A stretch of DNA of 64,000 bases from an uncultured Bacteroidota bacterium (GTDB lineage Bacteria > Bacteroidota > Rhodothermia > Rhodothermales > UBA10348), in assembly GCA_937876355.1 (NCBI GenBank), contig CALFHN010000145.1:1-64000 (forward strand), in the 5' to 3' direction. Position numbers and translations under genes: made by a program. Below, in pieces: positions 1-10,088 of the stretch; within the stretch, counting starts at the first letter, position 1; each line of letters opens with the position of its first letter. The notes below the pieces were generated by a model that was not told where the DNA came from, did not search any database, and worked only from the letters and a program-made list of their open reading frames with translations.

Positions 1-379
1 TGAATTCGTAAAAGTGTTTTCCTTCTACAATATCGATTTTAAAATCACCCGTTAACCCTTCCAGTTCTCCGGTCCCCGAATCAGGAACGACTGTGATCTG
101 CATACTAGGCATTCCTTTATTCATAAGCGCGGAATGCTGGAGCACAAAAGTACCGCCTCGTCCCTCCAAGCTGCCGGTCACTTCTTCAAGAGCCACATAC
201 CCCGCCGATCCGCTCACACCCGTTCTGGCAGCCAGCATTTGTCCTTTGGTTGTTGCGGTGAGATCTCCTTCAATCTCTTTATCAATCGACATGCGGGCAA
301 AAAAAGTGTTGTGCTCCACATTCTCGAAGGAAAGCGGTTTTAGGGATACGACAAAAGTACCTTTTGCAGTAGTTGACAT
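1..379 (-). CDS. DUF3224-like domain protein, partial (3' end beyond window start)
   Basis: Reverse-strand translation from ATG at 379: MSTTAKGTFVVSLKPLSFENVEHNTFFARMSIDKEIEGDLTATTKGQMLAARTGVSGSAGYVALEEVTGSLEGRGGTFVLQHSALMNKGMPSMQITVVPDSGTGELEGLTGDF; the GRGGTFVLQH...VVPDSGTGELEGLTG pattern is typical of DUF3224. Not in the supplied ORF track because it runs off the window. Confidence 0.7.
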   Translation of the reverse strand, partial: MSTTAKGTFVVSLKPLSFENVEHNTFFARMSIDKEIEGDLTATTKGQMLAARTGVSGSAGYVALEEVTGSLEGRGGTFVLQHSALMNKGMPSMQITVVPDSGTGELEGLTGDFKIDIVEGKHFYEF

Positions 380-556
380 AAGTAAACTCTGTGTGACTCT
401 TCAATGACGTCCAGCTTCAGTGCGGCACTTCCGAGGTTCGCTGGCTAAACTTCGATTGTACAATAAGGAATTTGATTATCTCTTTCATCGTAGGTGTTCA
501 AATCCTATTATTGAGACTCAACTACTGAAACTACCCGCCTACCAGCCAAATCCACA

Positions 557-1219
557 ATGAAATCACTTCTAACTTCTCTGATCGTTGCTGTCATAACCGT
601 CGGAATGGCGGCGCAAGCCAATGCCCAAGATCCAAAAGCCTATCCGGACATGAGTTTCTTTATTACGAGCTCAGGTCCAGGCAACGGTGCAAATTTGGGC
701 GGACTAGAAGGGGCAGACGATTTTTGCATGCTGCTCGCAGAAGCAGCGGGCTCAGAAGGCAAGGAATGGGCCGCGTATCTGAGCGCAGCACCTTCAGATG
801 GCTCCGAGGCCATAAACGCCCGCGACCGAATTGGATCAGGTCCTTGGCACAATTCCAAAGGAGTACTCATCGCTAATTCGGTTGATGATTTACACAGCGA
901 CAAGGCCAATCTTACAAAAGAAGCTTCTTTGGATGAGGCCGGAAATGTAGTAAACGGTCGCGGAGATTCTCCCAACACACACGATATTCTGACCGGAGCA
1001 ACACTAGAAGGATTATTTCTCGTAGGAGAAGACGATACAACCTGTAGCAATTGGACGAGCTCGGAGGACGGTAGTGCACTGGTAGGCCATCATGACCGCC
1101 AAGGTGGAGGAGCTAACCCAACATCTTGGAATTCAGCGCACGCATCCCGTGGTTGTAGCCAAGCCAATCTTCAGGCTTCTGGTGGAAACGGCCTGTATTA
1201 CTGTTTCGCGAAAAAATAA
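557..1219 (+). CDS. Secreted hypothetical protein, lectin/endostatin-like (DUF1554-like) motif
   Basis: ORF with Sec signal peptide (MKSLLTSLIVAVITVGMAAQANAQ) and 'ADDFCMLLAEAAGSEGKEWAAYLS...' plus C-terminal Cys pattern. Confidence 0.55.
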   Translation: MKSLLTSLIVAVITVGMAAQANAQDPKAYPDMSFFITSSGPGNGANLGGLEGADDFCMLLAEAAGSEGKEWAAYLSAAPSDGSEAINARDRIGSGPWHNSKGVLIANSVDDLHSDKANLTKEASLDEAGNVVNGRGDSPNTHDILTGATLEGLFLVGEDDTTCSNWTSSEDGSALVGHHDRQGGGANPTSWNSAHASRGCSQANLQASGGNGLYYCFAKK

Positions 1220-1280
1220 TCTGGAATGTGCGCCTGGGCCACTTTTTAATAAAACCAGTCTAGCACCGCAAGGTCACCTG

Positions 1281-1619
1281 CTATTTCGACGACCAAAATA
1301 CGGTCGAAATTTTCCATTGATTCAAGATTTCGGTGGGCGGAATCCGTCCATCTGATCCATCTTCAGCCTCTTCAACGTCATATCCAGGAATCGCCTGCTT
1401 GACCAAATCGATGGAAAATGGTGATCCCTCAGGCATTCCAAGCAACCCAATCTCCGAGATTACGATGTCCTCAAGAAATTGAGATCGATCAATTACCCCT
1501 TTCGACTCTTCCGCCTTTGGGGCCGGTGGTACGGACACGGTTTCGACGTCTTTTTGGCAACCTGAACCCACTAAAAATAGGCCTGCCAATAGAAGACGAA
1601 AGTCCTTTCTTGAGATCAT
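1281..1619 (-). CDS. Putative lipoprotein, hypothetical
   Basis: Internal ATG at 1619 gives MISRKDFRLLLAGLFLVGSGCQKD, a lipobox signal; a better start than the longer ORF call. Confidence 0.55.
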   Translation of the reverse strand: MISRKDFRLLLAGLFLVGSGCQKDVETVSVPPAPKAEESKGVIDRSQFLEDIVISEIGLLGMPEGSPFSIDLVKQAIPGYDVEEAEDGSDGRIPPTEILNQWKISTVFWSSK

Positions 1620-1938
1620 CTTTGCACTCCTAGATTTTTTTGGCAGATTAAGGAGACGGAAGTTAATATGCAGACGTGCTGATCCCTCAATTCCAAGATT
1701 GCGAGAATCTCTGGAATCTCTGCAAACCATTCACATCATCTTGCAACAGTGTCGGTCACCTTCCGTAGACGCCTGTGTCTTCACAATATGCGAAGCACCT
1801 ATTAATTGGTTCTTACCTGCTACCAAAGACGTAACAATACATAAGGAATGAAGTGTCTCTGTCCCACGTCTAAATCATGTGGAAAAAACAGGCTTTTTGA
1901 ATAGTCTTCGACTCTTCCTTTAGAAAAACAGAACCCTT

Positions 1939-3330
1939 ATGAACAGAATTATGACCGGTCGACACATTATGTCCAGTCCTCTTAATACCATTTTGCACGC
2001 TGTCCTTTTAGTTGCCCTCTTTTGGGGATTCGCTGCACCCAACGTCCAGGCCCAACAGGTGCGGGATGTTAGTTTTAATGAAGCTGTCCAAATTGCCCTA
2101 GAGCGCAACGTGACGATTCTTCGAGCAAAAAACAATCTCGATCTACAAGAATTGACCGTAAAATCCGAGAAAATGGATTTCCTGCCGAACTTCAACATGT
2201 CCTCGGGAGCTAACAGAAATTATGGTCTTCAATTTGACCAGACGACCGGAAGGCTCGTAAATGCATCCAACGACGGATTTAATTTGTCCGCCAGTTCAAG
2301 CATAAGCTTGTTTGCAGGTTTTTCAAACGTCGCGACCTTGGCCGGTGCTCGTGCAACACTTGAAGCCCAAGAATTTTCATACGAAAGAACACGTCAGACC
2401 GTTGTGTTCAACGTAATCTCCAACTACTTGAATGTCATCCTTGCGGAAGAAACCATTCAAATTCGCCAAGAAGATGTAGAATCCCAGACTAAACTTCTTG
2501 AACAAATCGAAGAATTCGTACGGGTAGGTACCCGCGCTATTTCAGATTCGTACAATCAGCAAGCTACTTTAGCAAACGCTGAAGCCCAGCTTTTGAATGC
2601 TGAATCCAACTATCAAGTCAGCAAAACCCGTCTGATCCAGGTTCTTCATCTTGATCCACTTTCGGATTACAATTTTCTTGCTCCGGATGCGGCTGAACTA
2701 TCTGTTAAAACGCGCACCTACGTCCCTCAGGATTTGTTGCTTGCCGCTTTTGAGCGCCGAGCAGATCTTCGAGCACAGGAATTTTCGATCGAAGCTGCCG
2801 AGCAGAGCATTCGATCTGCAAAATCGGGATCATTGCCTACGTTAAGTATGTCGACCAGCGCCAGTTCTAGCTATTCGTCCAACGGTCAAAGTAACTTCAA
2901 CGACCAGTTAGACAACAATCGGAGCGAACGAGTCGGTATCAACCTGTCCATTCCAATTTTCAACCGGTTCAATACTAAACGAAATATTGAAGCGTCAAAA
3001 GTGCAGTATGCTAACGCCCGACTTGATTTAGAAAACCTTCAACAGAATGTGGCCATCGAAGTGCGCCAGGCATATCTCGATTACCAAACTGCCGTTAAAA
3101 GACTGGAAGTAACTCAAAAAGGATTACAAGCCTCAGATCAAGCCCTGCAAGTTGAGCAAGAGCGCTACAATGTCGGAGCTTCGACTTTGGTTGAATTAAC
3201 TCAAGCTCGCTCCCGATTTGTTGATTCTGCAAGCCAGCGCGCTCAAGCAGTCTTCCAATTCCATTTTCAACACCGAGTAATAGAATATTATCTCGGTACT
3301 CTTGACCCCGGACAACCCCTGTTTAACTAA
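1939..3330 (+). CDS. TolC family outer-membrane efflux protein
   Basis: 463 aa, signal peptide, two repeated OEP halves with long helices (VSFNEAVQIALERN...; QAYLDYQTAVKRLEVTQKGLQASDQALQVEQERYNVGASTLVELTQARSRFVDS). Confidence 0.9.
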   Translation: MNRIMTGRHIMSSPLNTILHAVLLVALFWGFAAPNVQAQQVRDVSFNEAVQIALERNVTILRAKNNLDLQELTVKSEKMDFLPNFNMSSGANRNYGLQFDQTTGRLVNASNDGFNLSASSSISLFAGFSNVATLAGARATLEAQEFSYERTRQTVVFNVISNYLNVILAEETIQIRQEDVESQTKLLEQIEEFVRVGTRAISDSYNQQATLANAEAQLLNAESNYQVSKTRLIQVLHLDPLSDYNFLAPDAAELSVKTRTYVPQDLLLAAFERRADLRAQEFSIEAAEQSIRSAKSGSLPTLSMSTSASSSYSSNGQSNFNDQLDNNRSERVGINLSIPIFNRFNTKRNIEASKVQYANARLDLENLQQNVAIEVRQAYLDYQTAVKRLEVTQKGLQASDQALQVEQERYNVGASTLVELTQARSRFVDSASQRAQAVFQFHFQHRVIEYYLGTLDPGQPLFN

Positions 3331-3373
3331 TCCCTAGGGTCCAACCTGTTTTATCCCACACAACGTATTCCCC

Positions 3374-4738
3374 ATGGCGAAGAAGAAAAAGAACGCTACC
3401 AAACGCATCTTATTTATTGTTGGTGCCTTAATCATCCTTATTGTAGTTGTTGGCGTCACAGTTAAGGCAACTGGCATATTAGGCTCCTCCGACAAAACTG
3501 TCGAAGTTGAAATTGGAAGTGTTGAGATTCGGACTGTCACTCAAGTTGTTACGGCCTCCGGCAAAATTCAACCAGAAATCCAGGTTAAAATCAGCCCTGA
3601 TGTTTCTGGAGAAATTGTTGCTTTGCCCATCGCCGAAGGCGACAAAGTCAAACGCGGACAACTCTTGGCCCGCATAAAGCCCGATTTTTACCAGGCTCAA
3701 GTAGATCAAGCTGACGCGTCTGTTTTGCAGGCCAAGGCCGCTGAAGCTCAGCGAAGAGCTGATATGCTTCAGGCTGATTCTGATCACAAACGCCAAACAG
3801 CCCTATACAATTCGGGAGCCATTTCAATTTCGGCATTTGAAACGTCTGAAAACCGCTTTGAAGCCGCAAAGTCCTCTCTTGAGTCCGCCGAATACAATGT
3901 CCTGATTGCTGCTGCTAGACTTAAAGAGTCCAAGGAGAATTTGTCGAAAACCTCGATTTACGCTCCAATTGATGGTACTATTTCTGTATTGAATGTGGAG
4001 TTGGGAGAACGCGTAGTCGGAACGACCCAAATGACGGGGACGGAGATGATGCGAGTGGCCAAATTGGATTTGATGGAACTTGAAGTGGACGTGAACGAGA
4101 ATGATGTTGTCAACGTAGCTGTTGGCGACACGGCGTCCGTAGATGTTGATGCGTATCCAAGCCGCCTGTTTAAAGGTGTGGTCACAGAGATTGCAAATTC
4201 AGCTAGGGTGCAGGGACAGGGAACGCAAGAACAGATCACCAACTTCCTGGTCAAAATTCGAATTTTGGATCCCCATAACATGTCTTTTGACAAATCCGGT
4301 GCAGATGACATCGTTAACAACAACGAGGTACCGGTTTCATCAACGTTAATGCCCAATTTTCGTCCAGGAATGAGCGGCACGGTAGATGTCTTTACTCACA
4401 CTGTTACTGGGGCCACTGCTGTTCCGATTCAGGCGGTGACCGTTCGCGACTTTACTAAGTTGAAAAAAGCTCAGGGAGGCACGGCAGACGATTCGACCAG
4501 AACAGCTAAAATAGGAGATGAAGACCTTCGCCGGGTCGTTTTTATCCTGGAGGATGGCAAAGCCAAAATGGTCGAAGTTGAAACTGGTATCTCAGACGCT
4601 ACCCACTACGTGATAATTTCAGGGGTTAGCGTTGGGGACAAGGTGGTTCTTGGGCCATATCGTGTCATTTCCGCCACCTTGAAACCAAATGATGCAATAG
4701 TTGAACAGAAACGACCGAGCTTCGCAACAGAGAGATAG
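3374..4738 (+). CDS. HlyD/MacA-like periplasmic adaptor subunit
   Basis: N-terminal TM, biotinyl-lipoyl-like 'KISPDVSGEIVALPIAEGDKVKRGQLLARI' and 'TSIYAPIDGTISVLNVELGERV'. Confidence 0.88.
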   Translation: MAKKKKNATKRILFIVGALIILIVVVGVTVKATGILGSSDKTVEVEIGSVEIRTVTQVVTASGKIQPEIQVKISPDVSGEIVALPIAEGDKVKRGQLLARIKPDFYQAQVDQADASVLQAKAAEAQRRADMLQADSDHKRQTALYNSGAISISAFETSENRFEAAKSSLESAEYNVLIAAARLKESKENLSKTSIYAPIDGTISVLNVELGERVVGTTQMTGTEMMRVAKLDLMELEVDVNENDVVNVAVGDTASVDVDAYPSRLFKGVVTEIANSARVQGQGTQEQITNFLVKIRILDPHNMSFDKSGADDIVNNNEVPVSSTLMPNFRPGMSGTVDVFTHTVTGATAVPIQAVTVRDFTKLKKAQGGTADDSTRTAKIGDEDLRRVVFILEDGKAKMVEVETGISDATHYVIISGVSVGDKVVLGPYRVISATLKPNDAIVEQKRPSFATER

Positions 4739-4755
4739 TTAGCTGACTTTATAAG

Positions 4756-5502
4756 GTGGATAATATGAAAAATACGAGTCAGCGTGAGCCCATTATTGAG
4801 CTCAAAGAAGTTAAGAAAATCTACAAGATGGGTACGCAGACGGTTAGAGCTCTGGACGGTGCGACTATCCAGATTTTCCCAAACGAATACGTAGCCATAA
4901 TGGGCCCATCAGGGTCTGGCAAATCGACAATGATGAATATCATTGGTGCCCTTGATGTCCCAACTAGTGGGACCTACATCCTTAACGGCCAGGATGTAAG
5001 TGATATGAATGATGATGAGCTTGCAGCTGCGCGAAATCGCGAAATCGGTTTTGTCTTTCAAACGTTCAACTTGCTTCCTCGCATGGATTGCCTTTCAAAC
5101 GTGGAGCTGCCCCTCATTTACGCGGGAATCTCAAAGTCCAAACGAATTGAAATGGCAACAAAAGCCTTGGTCAACGTTGGACTTGGTGATCGCATGGATC
5201 ACAAACCTAACGAACTTTCTGGGGGACAACGCCAGCGCGTTGCAGTGGCAAGGGCACTAGTGAACGATCCCTCGATTCTTCTTGCCGATGAACCAACGGG
5301 AAATTTGGACTCTAAAACAGGCAATGAAATTATGGTTTTGTTTGAGGCTCTTCATGCAGCCGGTAACACCATTTTATTGGTTACCCACGAAGAAGAAGTC
5401 GCTCAACATGCTCGGCGAATTATTCGCCTTCGCGACGGCAAAATCGAAACGGATGTAGTTGTTCCAAATCCAACTCTTGCGAAAGTTATGGCCGACTCCT
5501 AA
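4756..5502 (+). CDS. ABC transporter ATP-binding protein (MacB/LolD type)
   Basis: Walker [10 protein letters not shown], signature [15 protein letters not shown], Walker [14 protein letters not shown]. Confidence 0.92.
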   Translation: MDNMKNTSQREPIIELKEVKKIYKMGTQTVRALDGATIQIFPNEYVAIMGPSGSGKSTMMNIIGALDVPTSGTYILNGQDVSDMNDDELAAARNREIGFVFQTFNLLPRMDCLSNVELPLIYAGISKSKRIEMATKALVNVGLGDRMDHKPNELSGGQRQRVAVARALVNDPSILLADEPTGNLDSKTGNEIMVLFEALHAAGNTILLVTHEEEVAQHARRIIRLRDGKIETDVVVPNPTLAKVMADS

Positions 5503-5531
5503 AGAGTGCAGGTAGTAGCTATCTAAGCACC

Positions 5532-6002
5532 CTATAAAGCGCAGCTATACGGCTTTGAGGTTCGAACGAACGTGATTTGGCCTTCGCTTCGCTTGATTAT
5601 TACGAGTTGAAACGGCAACGACAAGGCCTGTAGGGTCAGGCAATCTTGGCCAGGGGTTGCGAACTCGTAGTTGACGGTTATGTGATCACCTGTTTTTTCA
5701 ATCGATTTTACTTCTACCACGTATCCGCCAGATTCGGTTGGTACGGCGATCAAGCCCACCATCACTTGGGTGAAGTCGACCTCCGGAATTGGACCCAACG
5801 GCCTAATTTTGGCCAGCATTTCTTGAAGTGATGATTCGTCCTTCAAGATCACTTCCAGTGTATCCCGAACAGAGCCATTTTGACCCATTCCAAGGGTTTC
5901 AAAGTACAACACCTCATCCGGACTAGTGTCAGCCACAGGTTGGCTTTCGCATCCAGAAATAAGAAGTGTGCCAACTAAAAGGCTTGTGAATATTCGAATC
6001 AT
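5532..6002 (-). CDS. Lipoprotein with PrcB C-terminal-like domain
   Basis: ATG at 6002 gives MIRIFTSLLVGTLLISGCES lipobox; 'VPTESGGYVVEVKSIEKTGDHITVNYEF...FQLVIIKRSEGQITF' resembles PrcB_C. Confidence 0.5.
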   Translation of the reverse strand: MIRIFTSLLVGTLLISGCESQPVADTSPDEVLYFETLGMGQNGSVRDTLEVILKDESSLQEMLAKIRPLGPIPEVDFTQVMVGLIAVPTESGGYVVEVKSIEKTGDHITVNYEFATPGQDCLTLQALSLPFQLVIIKRSEGQITFVRTSKPYSCAL

Positions 6003-6058
6003 AGTAATTATTTCGTGCATCTTGGCAGTGGGAATATAGTATTGAGGCCCTTCAATAA

Positions 6059-6661
6059 ATGACATTTGACTTGAATCCGTACATCGAATCCTTCTTGCCT
6101 CTTTTTGTGGCAGTGAACCTTCCAGGCATCCTACCCATTTTTATGAGTATGACGGACGGGATGACCGTGAAAGCCCGCAGAAAGCTTGTTATCCAGGCTT
6201 CTTCGACTGCATTTGCCGTTGCTGTTTTGATTTTGTTTGCCGGCGAAATCATTTTTAGCGCTTTAGGCATTACGGTGAACGATTTGAGAGTGGGAGGTGG
6301 ACTAATTTTATTGATTTTATCCGTGACCGATCTCATTTTTGGCGACTATCGTCAAAGGGGAACTGTCGAGGACGAGAATACAGAATCAAGTATTGGAATC
6401 GTTCCTATTGGGATTCCATTGATTATTGGCCCGGCCGCTATTACTACGATCATCGTAAGTCAACAAAGTTTCGGTTACATGCCGAGTCTAGTTTCACTTT
6501 TGCTCAATTTGAGCCTAGTGACCATCGGTTTCATGATTGGGCCCCCTTTGATTGAAAAACTTGGGTCCGGTCCTGCCAAGCCAGTCGCAAAAATTACAAG
6601 TCTGTTTCTTGCCGCCATCGCTGTAGCCATGATCCGAGTCGGAATCGTTGGAATGTTATAG
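6059..6661 (+). CDS. MarC family integral membrane protein
   Basis: 200 aa, multiple TM; 'FVAVNLPGILPIF...VPIGIPLIIGPAAITTIIV' MarC hallmark. Confidence 0.85.
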   Translation: MTFDLNPYIESFLPLFVAVNLPGILPIFMSMTDGMTVKARRKLVIQASSTAFAVAVLILFAGEIIFSALGITVNDLRVGGGLILLILSVTDLIFGDYRQRGTVEDENTESSIGIVPIGIPLIIGPAAITTIIVSQQSFGYMPSLVSLLLNLSLVTIGFMIGPPLIEKLGSGPAKPVAKITSLFLAAIAVAMIRVGIVGML

Positions 6662-6662
6662 G

Positions 6663-8861
6663 CTATTTGTCTTCTTTCAGACTGGCTTTCATTTGAGCCA
6701 CAGTATCTCGTAATTCTGCGGCCCGTTCGAAGTCCAGATTCGAAGCAGCTTCCATCATTTCGGTCTTCATTTGTTTGATCATGTCCCGCTTCTGATCGTT
6801 AGTCAGATATTTCATTAGCGGATCGGCAACAGCTTTTAATTGATCAGGCCCGTCATAGTAATGAGAAGATGGACCGCCCGCTTCATGACGCTCGTCCGCG
6901 ATGGCCGTACCCTCGCGAATTTGGTCGATCGATTTTTTGACCGTGACCGGGGTAATACCATGCTCGATGTTGTACGCCTCCTGTATTTCTCGCCGACGCG
7001 CAGTCTCTTCCATCATCCGAGCCATAGAGCCGGTAATTTTGTCGGCATACAGTATAACTTTGCTTCGAACATTTCGGGCGGCGCGGCCGGCAGTCTGAAT
7101 CAGCGATTTATCAGAGCGAAGAAATCCTTCCTTATCGGCGTCAAGAATCGCTACAAGGGATACTTCCGGGAGATCAAGACCTTCCCTAAGCAAGTTGACA
7201 CCTATGAGCACATCAAAAGTGCCTAGCCTCAGTCCGCGAAGAATTTCAACCCTTTCGAGCGTAACGATATCGGAATGAAGGTAGCGGACCTTGATTCCGT
7301 ACCCGTCTAGGTAGTCGGCGAGGTCTTCCGACATTCGTTTAGTCAAAGTGGTCACTAAAACACGCTCGTTCCGCTCTGTGACGATCTGGATTTCCTCTAA
7401 CAGATCATCAATCTGATTTTTACTTGGCCGGACAACCACTTCTGGGTCAGGAATTCCCGTTGGCCGAATAACTTGCTCAATAAAAACACCGCCTGTCAAT
7501 TCCAATTCGTAATCGCCTGGAGTAGCGCTGATATACATGACTTGATGCTGCTTTTCTTCAAACTCTTCAAAGGTCATGGGTCGGTTGTCGAGAGCCGAAG
7601 GAAGCCGGAAGCCATGTTCAACTAAGTTGAGCTTGCGTGATCGATCCCCATTATACATAGCCCGTACCTGGGAAACGGAAACGTGACTTTCATCAATAAC
7701 CATCAGAAAATCATCCGGAAAGTAATCCAAAAGACATTTCGGACGCTCTCCGGGGGCGGAACCCGTTAAATGCCGAGAATAGTTTTCGACTCCAGAACAA
7801 TATCCAACTTCTCGCAGCATCTCAATATCGAACATCGTTCGTTGCTCGAGACGGTGCGCTTCCAGCATCTTCCCGTTTTCTTGTAGAACGGCAAGGCGCC
7901 AACGCAACTCTTCTTCGATCGTGGCAATGGCCTTGGCTATCTGGTCTTTTGGCGTAACAAAAATCTTGGCGGGGTAGATTGTCAGGTATCGATCTTCGGC
8001 GATTTCTCGTCCGGTCAAAGGCTCAAAAATGCTGATTTTTTCGACTTCATCGCCCCAAAATTCAATCCTATAGGCCTCTGTCTCCGAGTAAGCCGGGAAA
8101 ATTTCAACTACGTCGCCCCGAACCCGAAATGCGCCTGGAATAAACTCGACATCGTTGCGGGAGTAAAAAATATTGGATAATCCATGTAGCAACTCGTTGC
8201 GCTGCACCGTGTCGCCAACTTTGAGCTGTACAATTTGCTTCCGGTATTCGTCTGGCGATCCAAGGCCGTATATGCACGAAACGCTTGCTACAACAATCAC
8301 ATCCTTTCGTCCGGAAACGAGGGCGCTAGTTGCCTTAAGTCGTAGTCGATCTATTTGATCATTGACCGACATATCCTTTTCGATGTACGTGTCGGAATGC
8401 ACGATATAGGCTTCCGGTTGGTAGTAATCGTAATAGGAGATAAAAAACTCAACAGCGTTATTTGGGAAAAAGTGTTTAAGCTCTGCATAAAGCTGCGCCG
8501 CCAACGTCTTGTTGTGGCTTAAGACCAAGGTTGGTCGGCCTGCTTGGGCAATGACGTTGGAGACCGTAAACGTTTTACCCGTTCCAGTCGCGCCAAGGAG
8601 AACTTGGTGCCTTTCCCCCCTGTTCAGGCCCTCCAATAGTTCTTGAATTGCTCGCGGCTGATCCCCAGTAGGTTGAAATTCAGAGACCACCTGAAACGGC
8701 TGCTCTGTACTTAACAATTGAGAATGAGGAGATTGTTCTGCTGGAATCAACGGATTAAAGGTGTGCCATTTGAGGAAAAAGTCGTAAAATGAAGTTCGGA
8801 TTGGTCCTAGGAAACGAAGAAAGACGTGATCCGTACTGTTCTGAAACATGTACCCATCCAT
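6663..8861 (-). CDS. uvrB: Excinuclease ABC subunit UvrB (start codon uncertain; N-terminal extension likely over-called)
   Basis: [66 protein letters not shown]-terminal UVR motif. Confidence 0.97.
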   Translation of the reverse strand: MDGYMFQNSTDHVFLRFLGPIRTSFYDFFLKWHTFNPLIPAEQSPHSQLLSTEQPFQVVSEFQPTGDQPRAIQELLEGLNRGERHQVLLGATGTGKTFTVSNVIAQAGRPTLVLSHNKTLAAQLYAELKHFFPNNAVEFFISYYDYYQPEAYIVHSDTYIEKDMSVNDQIDRLRLKATSALVSGRKDVIVVASVSCIYGLGSPDEYRKQIVQLKVGDTVQRNELLHGLSNIFYSRNDVEFIPGAFRVRGDVVEIFPAYSETEAYRIEFWGDEVEKISIFEPLTGREIAEDRYLTIYPAKIFVTPKDQIAKAIATIEEELRWRLAVLQENGKMLEAHRLEQRTMFDIEMLREVGYCSGVENYSRHLTGSAPGERPKCLLDYFPDDFLMVIDESHVSVSQVRAMYNGDRSRKLNLVEHGFRLPSALDNRPMTFEEFEEKQHQVMYISATPGDYELELTGGVFIEQVIRPTGIPDPEVVVRPSKNQIDDLLEEIQIVTERNERVLVTTLTKRMSEDLADYLDGYGIKVRYLHSDIVTLERVEILRGLRLGTFDVLIGVNLLREGLDLPEVSLVAILDADKEGFLRSDKSLIQTAGRAARNVRSKVILYADKITGSMARMMEETARRREIQEAYNIEHGITPVTVKKSIDQIREGTAIADERHEAGGPSSHYYDGPDQLKAVADPLMKYLTNDQKRDMIKQMKTEMMEAASNLDFERAAELRDTVAQMKASLKEDK

Positions 8862-8902
8862 CTGTCGATGGTTCGACGGATTACCCCTGAGAGTTCCCCC
8901 TT

Positions 8903-10018
8903 ATGATGAAGATAGCACCAGCCCTGTGTCTACTGTTTCTCTTAGCCGCCTGTTCGGCGCAGGACGAATCTGCAGCACAATCGGAAGGCATGACGGTAGA
9001 AGATTTTGAGCCTCGTTCTACTCTTGTGGTCGAAGAACATCCAATTACTCGCGCCAAATTTCCATTTGTTGACGTACACAGCCACTGGTTTCGGGCTCCT
9101 GAAATGACCCAGGGTGCCGTTGACACGTTGATCATGGAAATGGATGGAATGAACATGGGTGCATTGGTCAATCTTTCAGGAGGTTGGGGAGAAAACCTAG
9201 CTGGAGCCGTCTCCAATATGGAGAAAAAATATCCGAACCGAATCGTAACGTTCGCCAACGTTGATTTTGACAGCGTTGGAGCGCCCAATTGGACTGAAAA
9301 TGCAGTTGCCCAACTTAGAGCCGATGTAGCTTCCGGTGCCCGTGGATTAAAAGTCTACAAAAATCTCGGTATGGATGTGATGGACGTGGATGGCAATCGA
9401 GTTGCGGTAAACGACACCCGCTTAGATCCCATTTGGGCTCTATGTGGTGAACTGGGTATTCCAGTTCTTATCCACTCGGCCGATCCCGCCAATTTCTGGC
9501 AGCCCAAAGATAAGTTCAATGAAAAATGGCTCGAGTTAGAACTTAATCCGCGCCGGCTCCGTGCTCCAGAAACGAATCCTTCGTTTCAGTCCATTATGGA
9601 TGAGCAGTACAGCATCATTGAGAAACACACTCAGACCACGTTTATCAGCGCACATATGAGCTGGATCGGAAACGATTTAGGGAAAATGGGTGGACTATTG
9701 GATAAATACCCCAACATGTACAGTGAAATTGCGGCTGTCATTTATGAGTTCGGACGTCAGCCTATTGCAGGCCGGGCGTTTTTGACCAAATACAAAGACC
9801 GCATCCTGTTTGGAAAAGACACATACAGAGTGAGCGAGTTCGACACGTATTTCCGCACCCTCGAAACGGCGGACGAGTACTTCCCTTATTACAGGAAATA
9901 CCATGCTCAGTGGAGGATGTACGGAATGAATCTTCCGGATGATGTACTGAAGGCGGTCTACTACGAAAATGCACTCCGCATCATTCCGGGCCTAGATGCT
10001 TCTGTCTTTACTAATTAA
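8903..10018 (+). CDS. Amidohydrolase family lipoprotein
   Basis: Lipobox LFLLAACSAQ; metal motifs 'VDVHSHW', 'LIHSADP', 'FISAHMSW', 'ILFGKDTY'. Confidence 0.8.
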   Translation: MMKIAPALCLLFLLAACSAQDESAAQSEGMTVEDFEPRSTLVVEEHPITRAKFPFVDVHSHWFRAPEMTQGAVDTLIMEMDGMNMGALVNLSGGWGENLAGAVSNMEKKYPNRIVTFANVDFDSVGAPNWTENAVAQLRADVASGARGLKVYKNLGMDVMDVDGNRVAVNDTRLDPIWALCGELGIPVLIHSADPANFWQPKDKFNEKWLELELNPRRLRAPETNPSFQSIMDEQYSIIEKHTQTTFISAHMSWIGNDLGKMGGLLDKYPNMYSEIAAVIYEFGRQPIAGRAFLTKYKDRILFGKDTYRVSEFDTYFRTLETADEYFPYYRKYHAQWRMYGMNLPDDVLKAVYYENALRIIPGLDASVFTN

Positions 10019-10051
10019 GACGTCCAGCATTGGCTAGAAAGAAAGTTTGAG

Positions 10052-10087
10052 AAAAAAGGGGGATCGACTTCGTCGATCCCCCTTTTT
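10052..10087 (+). terminator. Rho-independent terminator, probably bidirectional
   Basis: aaaaaagggggatcgacttcgtcgatccccctttttg: GGGGGATCGA/TCGATCCCCC stem flanked by A and T tracts, between convergent genes. Confidence 0.88.
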
Positions 10088-10088
10088 G

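Noticed and set aside
640-1050. 136-aa minus-strand ORF antisense to the secreted protein at 557-1219
   Set aside because: Ser/Pro-rich shadow ORF; the plus-strand frame has a signal peptide and better coding character.
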